A stretch of 64,000 nucleotides of DNA from J027 sp965215855 (GTDB lineage Bacteria > Chloroflexota > Anaerolineae > Aggregatilineales > J027), in the NCBI GenBank assembly GCA_965215855.1, contig CBDCER010000003.1:2108001-2172000 (forward strand), given 5' to 3'. The position numbers were made by a program, and so were the translations under genes. Each line of letters starts with the position of its first letter. Position 1 is the first letter of the stretch. Below, piece by piece: positions 17,518 through 25,919 of this stretch. The notes below the pieces were generated by a model. That model saw only the letters and a program-made list of their open reading frames with translations. It was not told where the DNA came from and did no database searches.

Positions 17518-17825
17518 GTCACGGATGCTTCTGTTATTCCGGTTCCATTAATTTCCTGATAAAAGTCCTGTAAATAAGCTAGATCAGCCGCAAAGAATTT
17601 TTCTATGATACCAGGAGACACCTCGCGGAAAGTGCCCAATCGTGTGATAACCCGCGATAGCAAAATAATGGTCAGGTAAGCTTCATTGTTACGCACACGG
17701 GGATCACGCAATGGCTCAATTTCATCTAAAGCGGTTGCTAGACGCATCGAACCCTCTTTGTGTAGGTTGCCATATTCATCCACAAAACCGCGTGGCAACG
17801 TGAAGTCAAACTCTGTTTGCAGCAT
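17457..17825 (-). CDS. Zn-ribbon tail assembly protein of injection system
   Basis: 122 aa from ATG 17825, which has GAGGAAAA at good spacing; the longer TTG frame from 17840 is not needed. The sequence (EFDFTLPRGFVDEYGNLHKE, then MRLATALDEIEPL, and VRNNEAYLTIILLSRVITRLG) is the phage tail assembly chaperone-like family found next to tube genes in eCIS clusters. Near the C-terminus is half a zinc ribbon (CPNCGHEF). The gene ends in the G8 run where the DUF6760-like frame begins, so the two may be translated as one protein by slippage. Confidence 0.75.
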   Translation of the reverse strand: MLQTEFDFTLPRGFVDEYGNLHKEGSMRLATALDEIEPLRDPRVRNNEAYLTIILLSRVITRLGTFREVSPGIIEKFFAADLAYLQDFYQEINGTGITEASVTCPNCGHEFTEEISLLGGES

Positions 17826-17851
17826 AGATATTTTCCTCAAGATAGAACGGG

Positions 17852-17885
17852 AGCCGGGTGGGCCTTAGTAGACCCAGGCCCGGCT
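17852..17885 (-). terminator. Stable hairpin between main tube gene and downstream genes
   Basis: AGCCGGG pairs with CCCGGCT, and an inner TGGG/CCCA pairing extends the stem to 11 bp with a 2-base bulge. It lies 25 bases after the tube stop codon and has no T-run. It probably attenuates readthrough or protects the 3' end of the sheath/tube message, giving more tube and sheath than baseplate. Confidence 0.4.
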
Positions 17886-17909
17886 TCGACCACACTAAAC
17901 AATAGCCGA

Positions 17910-18368
17910 CTACTGCACACGCTTGATGAATTCGTGTACGATAGTTAACTCTTCAATACCGACTTCATTGCTGTCGGATTTCACACTCGGTCCAGAAATC
18001 TTTGAAGGCCAGCCCTTTTCGAAGTCCCATTGGGCCACGACTGTACCTTCCTGGTCGTACATATAGATCGAGCCATTCATGCGGGCACTGAAAACATCGC
18101 CGTCCTCGACCTGCTTACGCCAATCCCAGAAATCCATGTTGCCAGTGATGCCGCGCTTGAGCGTGACGTCACTCCATTTGAGGCGGCCCGGAATCTTACG
18201 GACGATTTCGGTGTTGTTCTCACCCATGATCTTCATTTCGACGACTTCCGTCTCCGAACCCAGACCAGAGCACTCGGTGAAGAAACCTTGAATTGTACCC
18301 GCTACATCAATCGAGAAATAACAACTGACGAGGGGATCACCATCAAGAGCATCTGTTCCAGCAGGCAT
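17910..18368 (-). CDS. Main tail tube protein (T4 gp19/Afp1-like)
   Basis: 152 aa. The Hcp-like tube fold is readable: an FSIDVAGTIQGFFTECSGLG segment, an EIVRKIPGRLKWSDVTLKRG loop, VAQWDFEKGWPSKISGP, and a final EELTIVHEFIKRV strand. It stacks as hexameric rings inside the sheath and is the main conduit of the particle. A strong AAGGAGG ribosome site precedes ATG 18368, fitting high expression. It follows the sheath gene by 44 bases. Confidence 0.95.
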   Translation of the reverse strand: MPAGTDALDGDPLVSCYFSIDVAGTIQGFFTECSGLGSETEVVEMKIMGENNTEIVRKIPGRLKWSDVTLKRGITGNMDFWDWRKQVEDGDVFSARMNGSIYMYDQEGTVVAQWDFEKGWPSKISGPSVKSDSNEVGIEELTIVHEFIKRVQ

Positions 18369-18412
18369 ATGTAAATTCCTCCTTGAGATTTACGATAACT
18401 ATGATTACGAAA

Positions 18413-19966
18413 TTATTCGCCACCCTCAGGTGACCACTGGCTGATACGAATAATCAGGAACTCGGCAGGTTTGACGGGCGCAATACCAATTTCGACGATT
18501 AATTGACCCAGATCACGTACCTCAACCGGGTTGAGTTCCTCATCCACTTTGACATAGAAGGATTCTTCGGGCGTGCGCCCAAACAGTGCCCCGCTGCGCC
18601 ACGTGTTCCGCAAGAAAGCGCTCATGTCGCGGCGGAGACGGCCCCACAGCATATGATCGTTCGGTTCAAAGACCGCCCACTGGGTGCTGCGTTCGATACT
18701 GGCCTCGACATAGTTGAACAAACGCCGCACATTGATGTAGCGCCAGGACGGGTCGCTCGTCAGGGTGCGTGCGCCCCAAACCCGAATACCACGACCGGGG
18801 AAACTACGGATGCAGTTGATACCGACCGGATTCATCAGGTCTTGCTCGCCCTTGGTGACATTGATTTCCAGGCCCAACGCACCGCGCACAATTTCGTTGG
18901 CCGGGGCTTTATGAACGCCTCGTGTGCCATCTACACGTGCATACAGACCCGCCATATAACCACTGGGAGGCATGAATTGGGTCTTGCCGGGCTTCAGCAT
19001 GTCAGCAATTTCAACCCAGGGATAGTACAGCGCCGCACGGGTTGTGTCGTAGTTGACTTCCATGCGCCAATCGTAGGCTTCCTGTGGGCTGAGACCAGGC
19101 GGGGTATCCAGAATAGCGAAGACGTAACGTTGATTTTCGCAGAAGTCGATCAATGCTTGTTGGACTGACTGCACGCCTTTCTTGTCGAGTTCACCCGACT
19201 CGTAGGCACTCATCAAATCTGGGGCAACGACCATTGTCAAGTCCATGATGGCTGCCAGGCCACCCAGACCGGTGCGCTTGGCTGCTTCACCCTGATAGTC
19301 GTTCAGACTAACCGGCTTGGTTTCGACCTTGCCACCTTCCAGATGCACCTCGCCTGCTGGAACAAGCTTGGTATCTTTTGCCGTCACTTTAACATCAACC
19401 AACGTCGATTCTTTGAGTTGGGTCTCGACATAGTTCTTGCCAGTCTTTTTCAGGCCGAGGCCACGGAATGTTTCGCTGGTTGTCCCGTCGGTGACCGTTA
19501 AGGTGAAGGTTGGGTCGCCGTCTGTGCCAGGATCAGTTTCCGCTGTGACCTTGATACTGTTACCTGCCGGACCGCCAGCTTTAGCTGTGATTTGCAAAAC
19601 ATCAGCCGGGCTATCGCCACCACTAGTTAGTTGAGCACCAGCCGAAATCAGCTTAGCCCCCTCAGCCGGCACGCCCAGCGTTTTCACCGAGACGATGTAG
19701 GCGATGGTTCCACCGTTGTTGAAAAAGCCATAGACGGAATCGGGAAGATAAGCGCCATCAACGAAGTCACCAAACGCCTGGACATATTGGCTCCAGTTAG
19801 TGACCAAGGTGGGCTTGCCAATCAGGCTATCACCATTGCGGGGATCGGCGGCCTTGGCAGTATAACCGACGAAAGCGGCAACGGCAGTTGCCACACCTTC
19901 AATCGGTTTTGAGCCGCGATCAACTTCCTCTACATATACACCAGGGGACAAATAGGATGTTGCCAT
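18413..19966 (-). CDS. Contractile tail sheath protein
   Basis: 517 aa. The start SYLSPGVYVEEVDRGSKPIE and the C-terminal domain (INCIRSFPGRGIRVWGARTL, SDPSWRYINVRRLFNYVE, then an ISQW end) are hallmarks of the sheath family (gp18/Afp2). Its contraction drives the inner tube through the target membrane. Residues about 115-215 form an insertion (Gly/Thr-rich beta domain) typical of the exposed sheath domain. AGGAG lies nine bases before ATG 19966. Only one sheath gene is present, unlike the three of Afp. Confidence 0.96.
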   Translation of the reverse strand: MATSYLSPGVYVEEVDRGSKPIEGVATAVAAFVGYTAKAADPRNGDSLIGKPTLVTNWSQYVQAFGDFVDGAYLPDSVYGFFNNGGTIAYIVSVKTLGVPAEGAKLISAGAQLTSGGDSPADVLQITAKAGGPAGNSIKVTAETDPGTDGDPTFTLTVTDGTTSETFRGLGLKKTGKNYVETQLKESTLVDVKVTAKDTKLVPAGEVHLEGGKVETKPVSLNDYQGEAAKRTGLGGLAAIMDLTMVVAPDLMSAYESGELDKKGVQSVQQALIDFCENQRYVFAILDTPPGLSPQEAYDWRMEVNYDTTRAALYYPWVEIADMLKPGKTQFMPPSGYMAGLYARVDGTRGVHKAPANEIVRGALGLEINVTKGEQDLMNPVGINCIRSFPGRGIRVWGARTLTSDPSWRYINVRRLFNYVEASIERSTQWAVFEPNDHMLWGRLRRDMSAFLRNTWRSGALFGRTPEESFYVKVDEELNPVEVRDLGQLIVEIGIAPVKPAEFLIIRISQWSPEGGE

Positions 19967-20073
19967 ACGAATATACTCCTAAGAATGTTATTGACTTCGA
20001 GACTGATAGATTTAGAATATGACTGATTTAGCGCCTATAGCTTGCCTCCCGTATCTCATTATAGTGAACTCGC

Positions 20074-20928
20074 TCATAGTGACAAATCGAAATTGCGCGG
20101 GTCCGTGTGGTCATCATTAGGAACTGTGATTGTAAAGCGTTTGGGCTTTCGACCGTCAGCGACCACCTCTACATCATATTCACCAGGTTGCATATACGCA
20201 AATACGTACTGCCCAGAGGCGTCGGTTTCGACAGTATCTCCCCGATTCAAGAGCGTAACCTCGACTCCTTCACCCACTGGCATACCCTGATGTAACACGC
20301 GCCCGCCAATATGGTATATACTGACATCAACAGCTGTCATCTCTTGTTCCAGGGGATGTGCGGACTGCCCAACACGTAATGTAGAGGTCAATACCAGAGG
20401 TGCTTCGACCACTAACTGAGTATCCAGTGCGACCGTCACCAGCAAGTTGACACTCGGCTTTAACTGATTTTCCATCACCCCCCATAAATCTGGTAAGTTA
20501 CGAACAGCATCGGAGGGCAGCGCAACCTTAATTGGCAAATCAAATGGTTGTTCACGCACCATCCCTATCCCTGTTTCGGGCTTAATCGAGCGAGAAAGTG
20601 AAAGAGTCCGCAATACGCGCCATAAAAGTTGGTGTTCGTCTTCAGGGTTGCGTGCCCAAACAGTAATGAGGTAGCTGAGGTCAATACGCTTGGAGGGATA
20701 GACGCGCTTACCACCTCTACCGTTGTGCCGCTCCGTCTTGATGTGGCTGGTATTGCGAAGCTCCAGATTTTCACGCATGTCATACAAATATAGGTTGATC
20801 GTTGGGCGATTGAGGCTTGCCGTCCATTCACCCGTCGGCTGATCGAAGGCAATATCAATATCGCCTGCGTTCAGCTTCCCTTTTTTGATCAGAATTTGCT
20901 TAATAGTTTCATCTAAATCATGAATCAT
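20074..20928 (-). CDS. DUF4255 (Pvc16/Afp16-like) cap protein with C-terminal carboxypeptidase-regulatory-like domain
   Basis: 284 aa. The N-terminal 190 residues (MIHDLDETIKQIL, then INLYLYDMRENLELRN and RIDLSYLITVWA) match the DUF4255/Pvc16 family, which caps the distal end of tube and sheath in contractile injection systems. Residues about 205-284 (VDVSIYHIGGRVLHQG, TVETDASGQYVFAYMQPGEY, VVADGRKPKRFTI) form a carboxypeptidase-regulatory-like beta sandwich, which could display or bind partners at the cap end. The gene precedes the sheath gene, as in many eCIS loci. Confidence 0.9.
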   Translation of the reverse strand: MIHDLDETIKQILIKKGKLNAGDIDIAFDQPTGEWTASLNRPTINLYLYDMRENLELRNTSHIKTERHNGRGGKRVYPSKRIDLSYLITVWARNPEDEHQLLWRVLRTLSLSRSIKPETGIGMVREQPFDLPIKVALPSDAVRNLPDLWGVMENQLKPSVNLLVTVALDTQLVVEAPLVLTSTLRVGQSAHPLEQEMTAVDVSIYHIGGRVLHQGMPVGEGVEVTLLNRGDTVETDASGQYVFAYMQPGEYDVEVVADGRKPKRFTITVPNDDHTDPRNFDLSL

Positions 20929-21097
20929 CCACTACCTCGCTTCGCCATACGCAAGCGGCAGATTGGGCTGAATCCCAATGCACACAATTAGGAGTTACTC
21001 TTCTGAGTTTTATAAGCACTCCACTCCCCCAGAGTTCAGGCTTATTAGGTATTTCCGATTGTTACTTACTCCTGCACCATACGATGGGACACACAGT

Positions 21098-21877
21098 CTA
21101 TACAGGATCCTCTTCAGGTAGTTCCTGACGCTGCAATTTTGGGTCGCGCATAGCTTGAGTGTCTGGCTCCAGCTCTTCTTCCTCTGGTATCGGTTCTTCC
21201 TCTTGGCGCTGGAGAGCAGGGTCACGCATGGCCTGGAGCCCCTCGGGATCTAATTCTTCTTCCATTTCCGCACGTTGGACGGCCTGTGCTTGTGTCGCAT
21301 CTGACGTCACCGAATCCGCCATCTGGTCGGCCTGGCGTTCATAATGATCATCGGCTGGGCCAAGCGTTAGATTGCCTGATGGCGCTGCCCCATCCTGATG
21401 GACAACATGGGTCAACTCATGGGCCAACAAACGGTCGCCATCGCCAGTGCCAGGTTGATAAGAACCCTGGCTGAAGAAAATGTCACTGCCAGTTGTGAAA
21501 GCCTTCGCGCCCAGTTGCTTGTTCAATTGATCTGACTGTGAATCCGTGTGAACGGATACATCGCTAAAGTCACGCCCCAATGCCTGCCCCATCTCAGCTT
21601 GAACACGGCCATCTAAAGCACTGCCACTGCCGCGCTTGCTATTGATCTGAGAGCTGATCTCTTCATTGAGCGGGCCACCATCTTCCAGAGTGGAACGCTG
21701 AATGCGAGATAGCATACGTCGGACAGCCTGATTGCCATGCGTGCGCTGCATCTTGAGAATGGCCTGGGCCGGCGAATGTGCGGGAGGCACATATTCGGTC
21801 TGCGGCTCGCTGTTGTCTTTGTTGTGTTGGTGTAGTGGTTCTTCAGAAAGCAGACGCAAACGGTCTCGCGTACTCAT
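21098..21877 (-). CDS. DUF4157 (eCIS-core) zincin-like protein
   Basis: 259 aa. Residues about 70-160 form the DUF4157 eCIS-core domain: a GSALDGRVQAEMGQALGRDF start, VSVHTDSQSDQLNKQLGAKA, DIFFSQGSYQPG, and the zinc metalloprotease motif HELTHVVHQ. The domain is a strong marker of extracellular-type injection systems and often carries cargo at its C-terminus. Here the tail is short and acidic with two near copies of QAMRDPxLQRQE. These LQRQE/VQRA motifs recall the QR motifs of the proteins at 13141 and 16941. Whether the zincin site is active cannot be decided from sequence. Confidence 0.9.
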   Translation of the reverse strand: MSTRDRLRLLSEEPLHQHNKDNSEPQTEYVPPAHSPAQAILKMQRTHGNQAVRRMLSRIQRSTLEDGGPLNEEISSQINSKRGSGSALDGRVQAEMGQALGRDFSDVSVHTDSQSDQLNKQLGAKAFTTGSDIFFSQGSYQPGTGDGDRLLAHELTHVVHQDGAAPSGNLTLGPADDHYERQADQMADSVTSDATQAQAVQRAEMEEELDPEGLQAMRDPALQRQEEEPIPEEEELEPDTQAMRDPKLQRQELPEEDPV

Positions 21878-21966
21878 GATCTTGCCCTTATGATATGGTA
21901 TGCGTTCATTTAGATATAATTTTATACTACGAAAAACATTTTTAGGGAAATCTTTTGATTAAACAA

Positions 21967-21996
21967 AGTATAAATTTATTCTATCATAATTTCCAA
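21967..21996 (-). promoter_or_regulatory. Candidate sigma-70-type promoter for DUF4157 and structural genes
   Basis: On the minus strand TTGGAA, an 18-bp spacer and TATACT, in an unusually AT-rich 167-bp gap between the AAA+ ATPase and DUF4157 genes. It could start a structural transcript separate from the ATPase. Confidence 0.45.
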
Positions 21997-22044
21997 ATTG
22001 CCATCCGGATTGTTAGGGTCTCTGAACATTTAGTCGTCCAAAAC

Positions 22045-24171
22045 CTAATTTAAGTATTGGTGCGACAATTCATCCTCCATCAATTTGCCCATTTTCTGAT
22101 GTTCACGGCGAATAGCTTGCAAGACATGGTGCATCCGAATCGTCGAGGAATCGTCAGCCGCCGCCAGGAATGCCGCCGCTAACGCCGCATTGCGAATATT
22201 GCCACCCGCCAGCCGATAGCGTTGGGCAAGCAAACCTATCTCGACATCATTATTTAATGGGGCGTTCTGTGGGAAACTGATTTGCCAGATTTTCAAGCGG
22301 TCTTCCTCTTCAGGAAAAGGAAAATCAATCAAGAAATCCAGACGGCGCGTAAAAGCCTCGTCAAGATTCTGTCGCAGGTTAGAAGCCAAAATTGCTACGC
22401 CATCATAAGTTTCCATCCGTTGCAACAAATAGCCAATTTCGATATTAGCATAACGGTCGTGGCTATCTTTGACTTCGGAACGCTTACCAAACAGTGCATC
22501 GGCTTCATCAAAAAACAGGATCGCGTTACTTTGGGTAGCCTCGTCGAAGATGGCGGCTAGGTTTTTCTCGGTTTCACCGATGTATTTACTGACGACGGAT
22601 GATAGATCGATTTTGAAAAGTTCCAACCCCAATTCACCCGCGATGATTTCCGCCGCCATGGTTTTGCCTGTTCCGCTTTGACCAGCAAATAACGCTGTCA
22701 AACCTTGAGCATTGGAACCGCGTCCCTTGAAGCCCCAACGATCATAGACCTGAACGGCATACCGGACCTGGTCGCAGATTTCGTGGAGTTGTTGCACACG
22801 ATCATGAGGTAATACAATTTGTTCCCAGGTGAAGCCAGGAGGGATTTTTACAGCCATATCAGAAAGCTTACGGTTACTCTGGGCACGACTGGCAGCGTAC
22901 AAATCATTGAGTGTGGGGACCGTTGCGCCGCGCCCCATTGCTAAATCAAAAGCAGTATACACAGCGTCTCGAATCTGGCCGCCAGTCAACTTAAACTTAT
23001 AAGCCAGCTCGGATGGATCAACCCCGATTTCGCCGAGGAATTGTAACCAGTATACTTGACGTGCATCGAAATCTGGCACTTCTAACGGCAGACGCAACAC
23101 CGGACGCTGGCGCTCGACACCGCGCGGTTCCCAGCCTTCTTTACTACTCAATACCACAATATGAGGGTAGTCCAGCACAGCATCCCATAACCATTGGGGT
23201 GGATCATGGCTATCATCTAACACCACATTCCAATGAGACAACAGCAACGTTGCCTGGCGTAAGCGCCCCTCACGGAAAGCCCATTCAATAGGCCGCAAAC
23301 CGCCGTTTGCTTCTTGTCGAGCCGCCTGTAAGTTCACTTCAATGAGTGGGCTGTCTTGGGCCAACATACGCGCTATCGATCGTTGCCCACTGCCATAATT
23401 GCCATAAATATGGAAAATGGGACGCAAATCCCCATAATCGTGATAAACCATCTGATGAGCATTTTCATCCAAAATAATATCATCAATATCTGGCTTATAG
23501 ACTTGACGAATGAGCGTTCGCCATTGGTGGGGAATGTTATCAATCCCCTGCACATATTGAACAATTCGGCCATCAACTTTCAGCAGGCGATTGACGAAAA
23601 CAGTATGTGGATCGGCAGGGTCATTGACAGCCGTCAACACATCCTCGTGCATGAGTGGAGATTCGTCGATCAATCTGTCCAATAAACGTGTGCGCTGCAA
23701 CCAATCTATTCCTAATAAATTCATAACCAGCCGGATCGTAGGGCGACGGCGGGTCACATCGTCTTGCAGAAAGCCATAAATGCGCTCATATCGCCGGTCG
23801 AGTTCGGGGGCCAGACAAATCAGCAGAATATCCAGATCAATTGCTGAGAATCCTAATACCGCAGCTAAGGTTAACAAACGCAATTGGACACCGGTCTGCC
23901 GTGCCTCAGTTTCAAGTTTTTGTAGCGCCTGCCCCAGTTGTTCAAGTTGTTGTTGGGATTCCTCATCCGTCGCCAGTCCTGCGGCTCCCCAAAGCCCCGC
24001 GCCCGGTGGCAGGCTCAAATGACGAGCAATTTCATCATCGGCCACGTAGAGACCCTGAAATTCGTTGTCAGGGTCGAAACCCGCAGCTCGCGCTCGTTGC
24101 ACCGCCAGACGGAGCAAGACATCAATGCGCTGCAAATGGGTTTGAAGATAGGCAAGATTCAGAGGTTCCAT
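22045..24171 (-). CDS. AAA+ ATPase of contractile injection system (Afp15-like)
   Basis: 708 aa. An N-terminal helical region (1-200) is followed by a first, degenerate ATPase domain (GNYGSGQRS near residue 258) and a second, intact AAA+ domain. The intact domain has Walker A GQSGTGKT at 497-504, Walker B ILFFDEADALFGKRSE near 550, and an arginine-finger region DEAFTRRLDF. The two-domain layout with one dead site is typical of eCIS ATPases, which assist assembly or recycling. The gene is first in the cluster and divergent from the PIN/TRAM gene, with a 312-bp gap between them. Confidence 0.93.
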   Translation of the reverse strand: MEPLNLAYLQTHLQRIDVLLRLAVQRARAAGFDPDNEFQGLYVADDEIARHLSLPPGAGLWGAAGLATDEESQQQLEQLGQALQKLETEARQTGVQLRLLTLAAVLGFSAIDLDILLICLAPELDRRYERIYGFLQDDVTRRRPTIRLVMNLLGIDWLQRTRLLDRLIDESPLMHEDVLTAVNDPADPHTVFVNRLLKVDGRIVQYVQGIDNIPHQWRTLIRQVYKPDIDDIILDENAHQMVYHDYGDLRPIFHIYGNYGSGQRSIARMLAQDSPLIEVNLQAARQEANGGLRPIEWAFREGRLRQATLLLSHWNVVLDDSHDPPQWLWDAVLDYPHIVVLSSKEGWEPRGVERQRPVLRLPLEVPDFDARQVYWLQFLGEIGVDPSELAYKFKLTGGQIRDAVYTAFDLAMGRGATVPTLNDLYAASRAQSNRKLSDMAVKIPPGFTWEQIVLPHDRVQQLHEICDQVRYAVQVYDRWGFKGRGSNAQGLTALFAGQSGTGKTMAAEIIAGELGLELFKIDLSSVVSKYIGETEKNLAAIFDEATQSNAILFFDEADALFGKRSEVKDSHDRYANIEIGYLLQRMETYDGVAILASNLRQNLDEAFTRRLDFLIDFPFPEEEDRLKIWQISFPQNAPLNNDVEIGLLAQRYRLAGGNIRNAALAAAFLAAADDSSTIRMHHVLQAIRREHQKMGKLMEDELSHQYLN

Positions 24172-24217
24172 TCAATCCCCACAAAAAACTCAAATTTGGT
24201 AGAAAAATTCACTTCAC

Positions 24218-24246
24218 AGTTTATGACGGGGTGAAAATCTATGCAA
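24218..24246 (-). promoter_or_regulatory. Weak candidate promoter for the AAA+ ATPase gene
   Basis: Minus strand TTGCAT, 17-bp spacer, TAAACT (4 of 6 matches in each box), 47 bases upstream of ATG 24171. The 312-bp divergent gap 24172-24483 holds no gene; I see only this, the plus-strand promoter candidate at 24301, and the GAGGAGG ribosome site before 24484. Confidence 0.3.
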
Positions 24247-24300
24247 ACGGATGCACCCAAGCTGATCAAATGAGAGAGCTGTCGTGCTGATAAATGGGTT

Positions 24301-24329
24301 TTGACGTTTTCAATTCGTCATGATAGAGT
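24301..24329 (+). promoter_or_regulatory. Candidate promoter for the PIN/TRAM gene
   Basis: TTGACG, 17-bp spacer, TAGAGT on the plus strand, about 155 bases upstream of ATG 24484. The -35 matches 5 of 6 positions and the -10 four of 6. Confidence 0.35.
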
Positions 24330-24483
24330 CACGGAGAACATTTATCACATTGGCTGTTTCCCATTATTGGGAATCTGCTTCTGCCAAACGTCATTCCCGA
24401 ATATATGGACGCATTTATCTAATTCAAGAGCCATCATAACAAATATGGTCGGGGATAGGCGTTGAGGAGGCACACACACAACT

Positions 24484-25536
24484 ATGTCCTATGAATTTGC
24501 TTTTCGGTTGGTAGGGATGACTGTCTTTGCCGGCCTGGGAGCCAGCCTGGGGGCACGGCTGGCCGACTCGATGAATTTGCCCAGCGAAGCCAATAGCCTA
24601 TTATTCCTTTTGGTTGGGGCACTCATTGGGTTGATTACAACGCCCTGGATGACCACTCGTCCAGCGCGGGCCGCGCGACGGATCATCATCGAAACCAATG
24701 CTGAAACACTGGTTACGTCGTTGGTTGGGTTACTATTCGGCCTGGTTGTGGCGGCATTGTTGGCTTGGCCGCTATCGCAATTACCAGACCCAGCAGGTCA
24801 ATATCTTCCGGCCATCACGGCCATTGTCGCTGCCTATCTATGTATTATTTTATTTGGGTTGCGGGCCACAGACATATTCACCCTGTTTGGGGCTATGGTG
24901 CGCGAGGGTGAGCTGTATCATTCGTCTTATACAGGCGAGGTATTGCTGGACACCAGTGTGATCATTGATGGTCGCATTCTGGACATCAGTACGACAGGTT
25001 TCATCCGAGATAAGTTGCTGATACCACAATTTGTTATCCGTGAACTTCAGCATATTGCTGATTCAAGCGATACGCTCTTGCGCCAGCGTGGGCGGCACGG
25101 GCTTGATGTGTTGAACAAGCTGCGCCAAGAGAGTAAATCGCCAGTAGAAGTGATTGATGACGTGCCAGCGGACGGAGAAGGTGTGGATGAAATGTTGGTG
25201 GCATTGGCGCAGGAGCGCGGTACCTGCCCTATCATGACACATGATCTTCCGCTGAATAAGATTGCCACGTTGCGTGGCATAGAAGTGCTAAACATCAATG
25301 ATCTGGCGCTGGCGTTGCGGCCAGTTATCATCCCCGGCGAAGTCATTACTCTGCATATTATTCAGGAAGGCAAAGAGGCGGATCAGGGGGTAGGATATTT
25401 AATTGATGGGACAATGGTGGTTGTCGAAGGGGGTAAACGCTATCGTGACCGCACGATACAAGCCCGCATTACTCGCTATATTCTGAGCAATGCTGGCAAG
25501 ATGTATTTCGCGCAACCTGAACAGACCGGCAAATAG
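24484..25536 (+). CDS. PIN/TRAM domain membrane protein (YacL-like)
   Basis: 350 aa with GAGGAGG before ATG 24484. Four hydrophobic helices lie in the first ~140 residues. A PIN nuclease domain follows at about 155-275 (LLDTSVIIDGRIL, a PQFVIRELQ segment, and the THDLPLNK acid cluster). A TRAM domain ends the protein (about 280-345; VGYLIDGTMVVVEGGKR). The order matches the YacL/PIN-TRAM family, membrane-tethered putative RNases. The acidic residues expected for metal binding are present. The biological substrate is unknown. Confidence 0.92.
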   Translation: MSYEFAFRLVGMTVFAGLGASLGARLADSMNLPSEANSLLFLLVGALIGLITTPWMTTRPARAARRIIIETNAETLVTSLVGLLFGLVVAALLAWPLSQLPDPAGQYLPAITAIVAAYLCIILFGLRATDIFTLFGAMVREGELYHSSYTGEVLLDTSVIIDGRILDISTTGFIRDKLLIPQFVIRELQHIADSSDTLLRQRGRHGLDVLNKLRQESKSPVEVIDDVPADGEGVDEMLVALAQERGTCPIMTHDLPLNKIATLRGIEVLNINDLALALRPVIIPGEVITLHIIQEGKEADQGVGYLIDGTMVVVEGGKRYRDRTIQARITRYILSNAGKMYFAQPEQTGK

Positions 25537-25564
25537 CGACGCACTATATCAAATGAAAAAACGA

Positions 25565-25590
25565 TGAGGTGTGGAATAGTCCACACCTCA
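25565..25590. terminator. Bidirectional intrinsic terminator
   Basis: Perfect 11-bp stem TGAGGTGTGGA / TCCACACCTCA with loop ATAG between convergent genes. On the minus strand it is followed by TCGTTTTTT. On the plus strand only TTAAATT follows. Confidence 0.8.
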
Positions 25591-25595
25591 TTAAA

Positions 25596-25904
25596 TTACA
25601 CCAATTGCTCAATAAGCAATGAAACCACCACCATTGCGATAAACAGAACGCCTGCCAGCGTCCCCATGCTTCGCAAGTCAGCAATCACATATTCATATTC
25701 TTCGGCCAATTCTTCTTTGGACATGCCGTGTTTTTTCGATGTTACCACGTAGGAATCAGCAAGTGGTTTGGCCTTTGGTTTCGCGTCCTGACGCGAGGTG
25801 TCGACTGTTTTGGCTACGGGAGCCGAACCGCCATGTAGTTCGCGTCGGGCACGTTCTAAGGCCGCTGATGAAATATTGGGCTTCTTGGTTTTCTTTTTTG
25901 CCAT
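25596..25904 (-). CDS. Small single-pass membrane protein, function unknown
   Basis: 102 aa. The N-terminus is highly basic (AKKKTKKPN). The middle is hydrophilic and helical (SKEELAEEYEYVIADLRSM). One C-terminal membrane helix (about 80-100) ends at the C-terminus, making a tail-anchored type. It is shorter and has one helix fewer than CrgA, which I considered and dropped. It lies 15 bases downstream of the sortase gene on the same strand, so they probably share a transcript. Confidence 0.7.
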   Translation of the reverse strand: MAKKKTKKPNISSAALERARRELHGGSAPVAKTVDTSRQDAKPKAKPLADSYVVTSKKHGMSKEELAEEYEYVIADLRSMGTLAGVLFIAMVVVSLLIEQLV

Positions 25905-25919
25905 TGGTTGTTTACCTTC

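Noticed and set aside
25596..25904. CrgA-like cell division protein
   Set aside because: CrgA has two membrane helices; this protein has one at its C-terminus and no CrgA motif.
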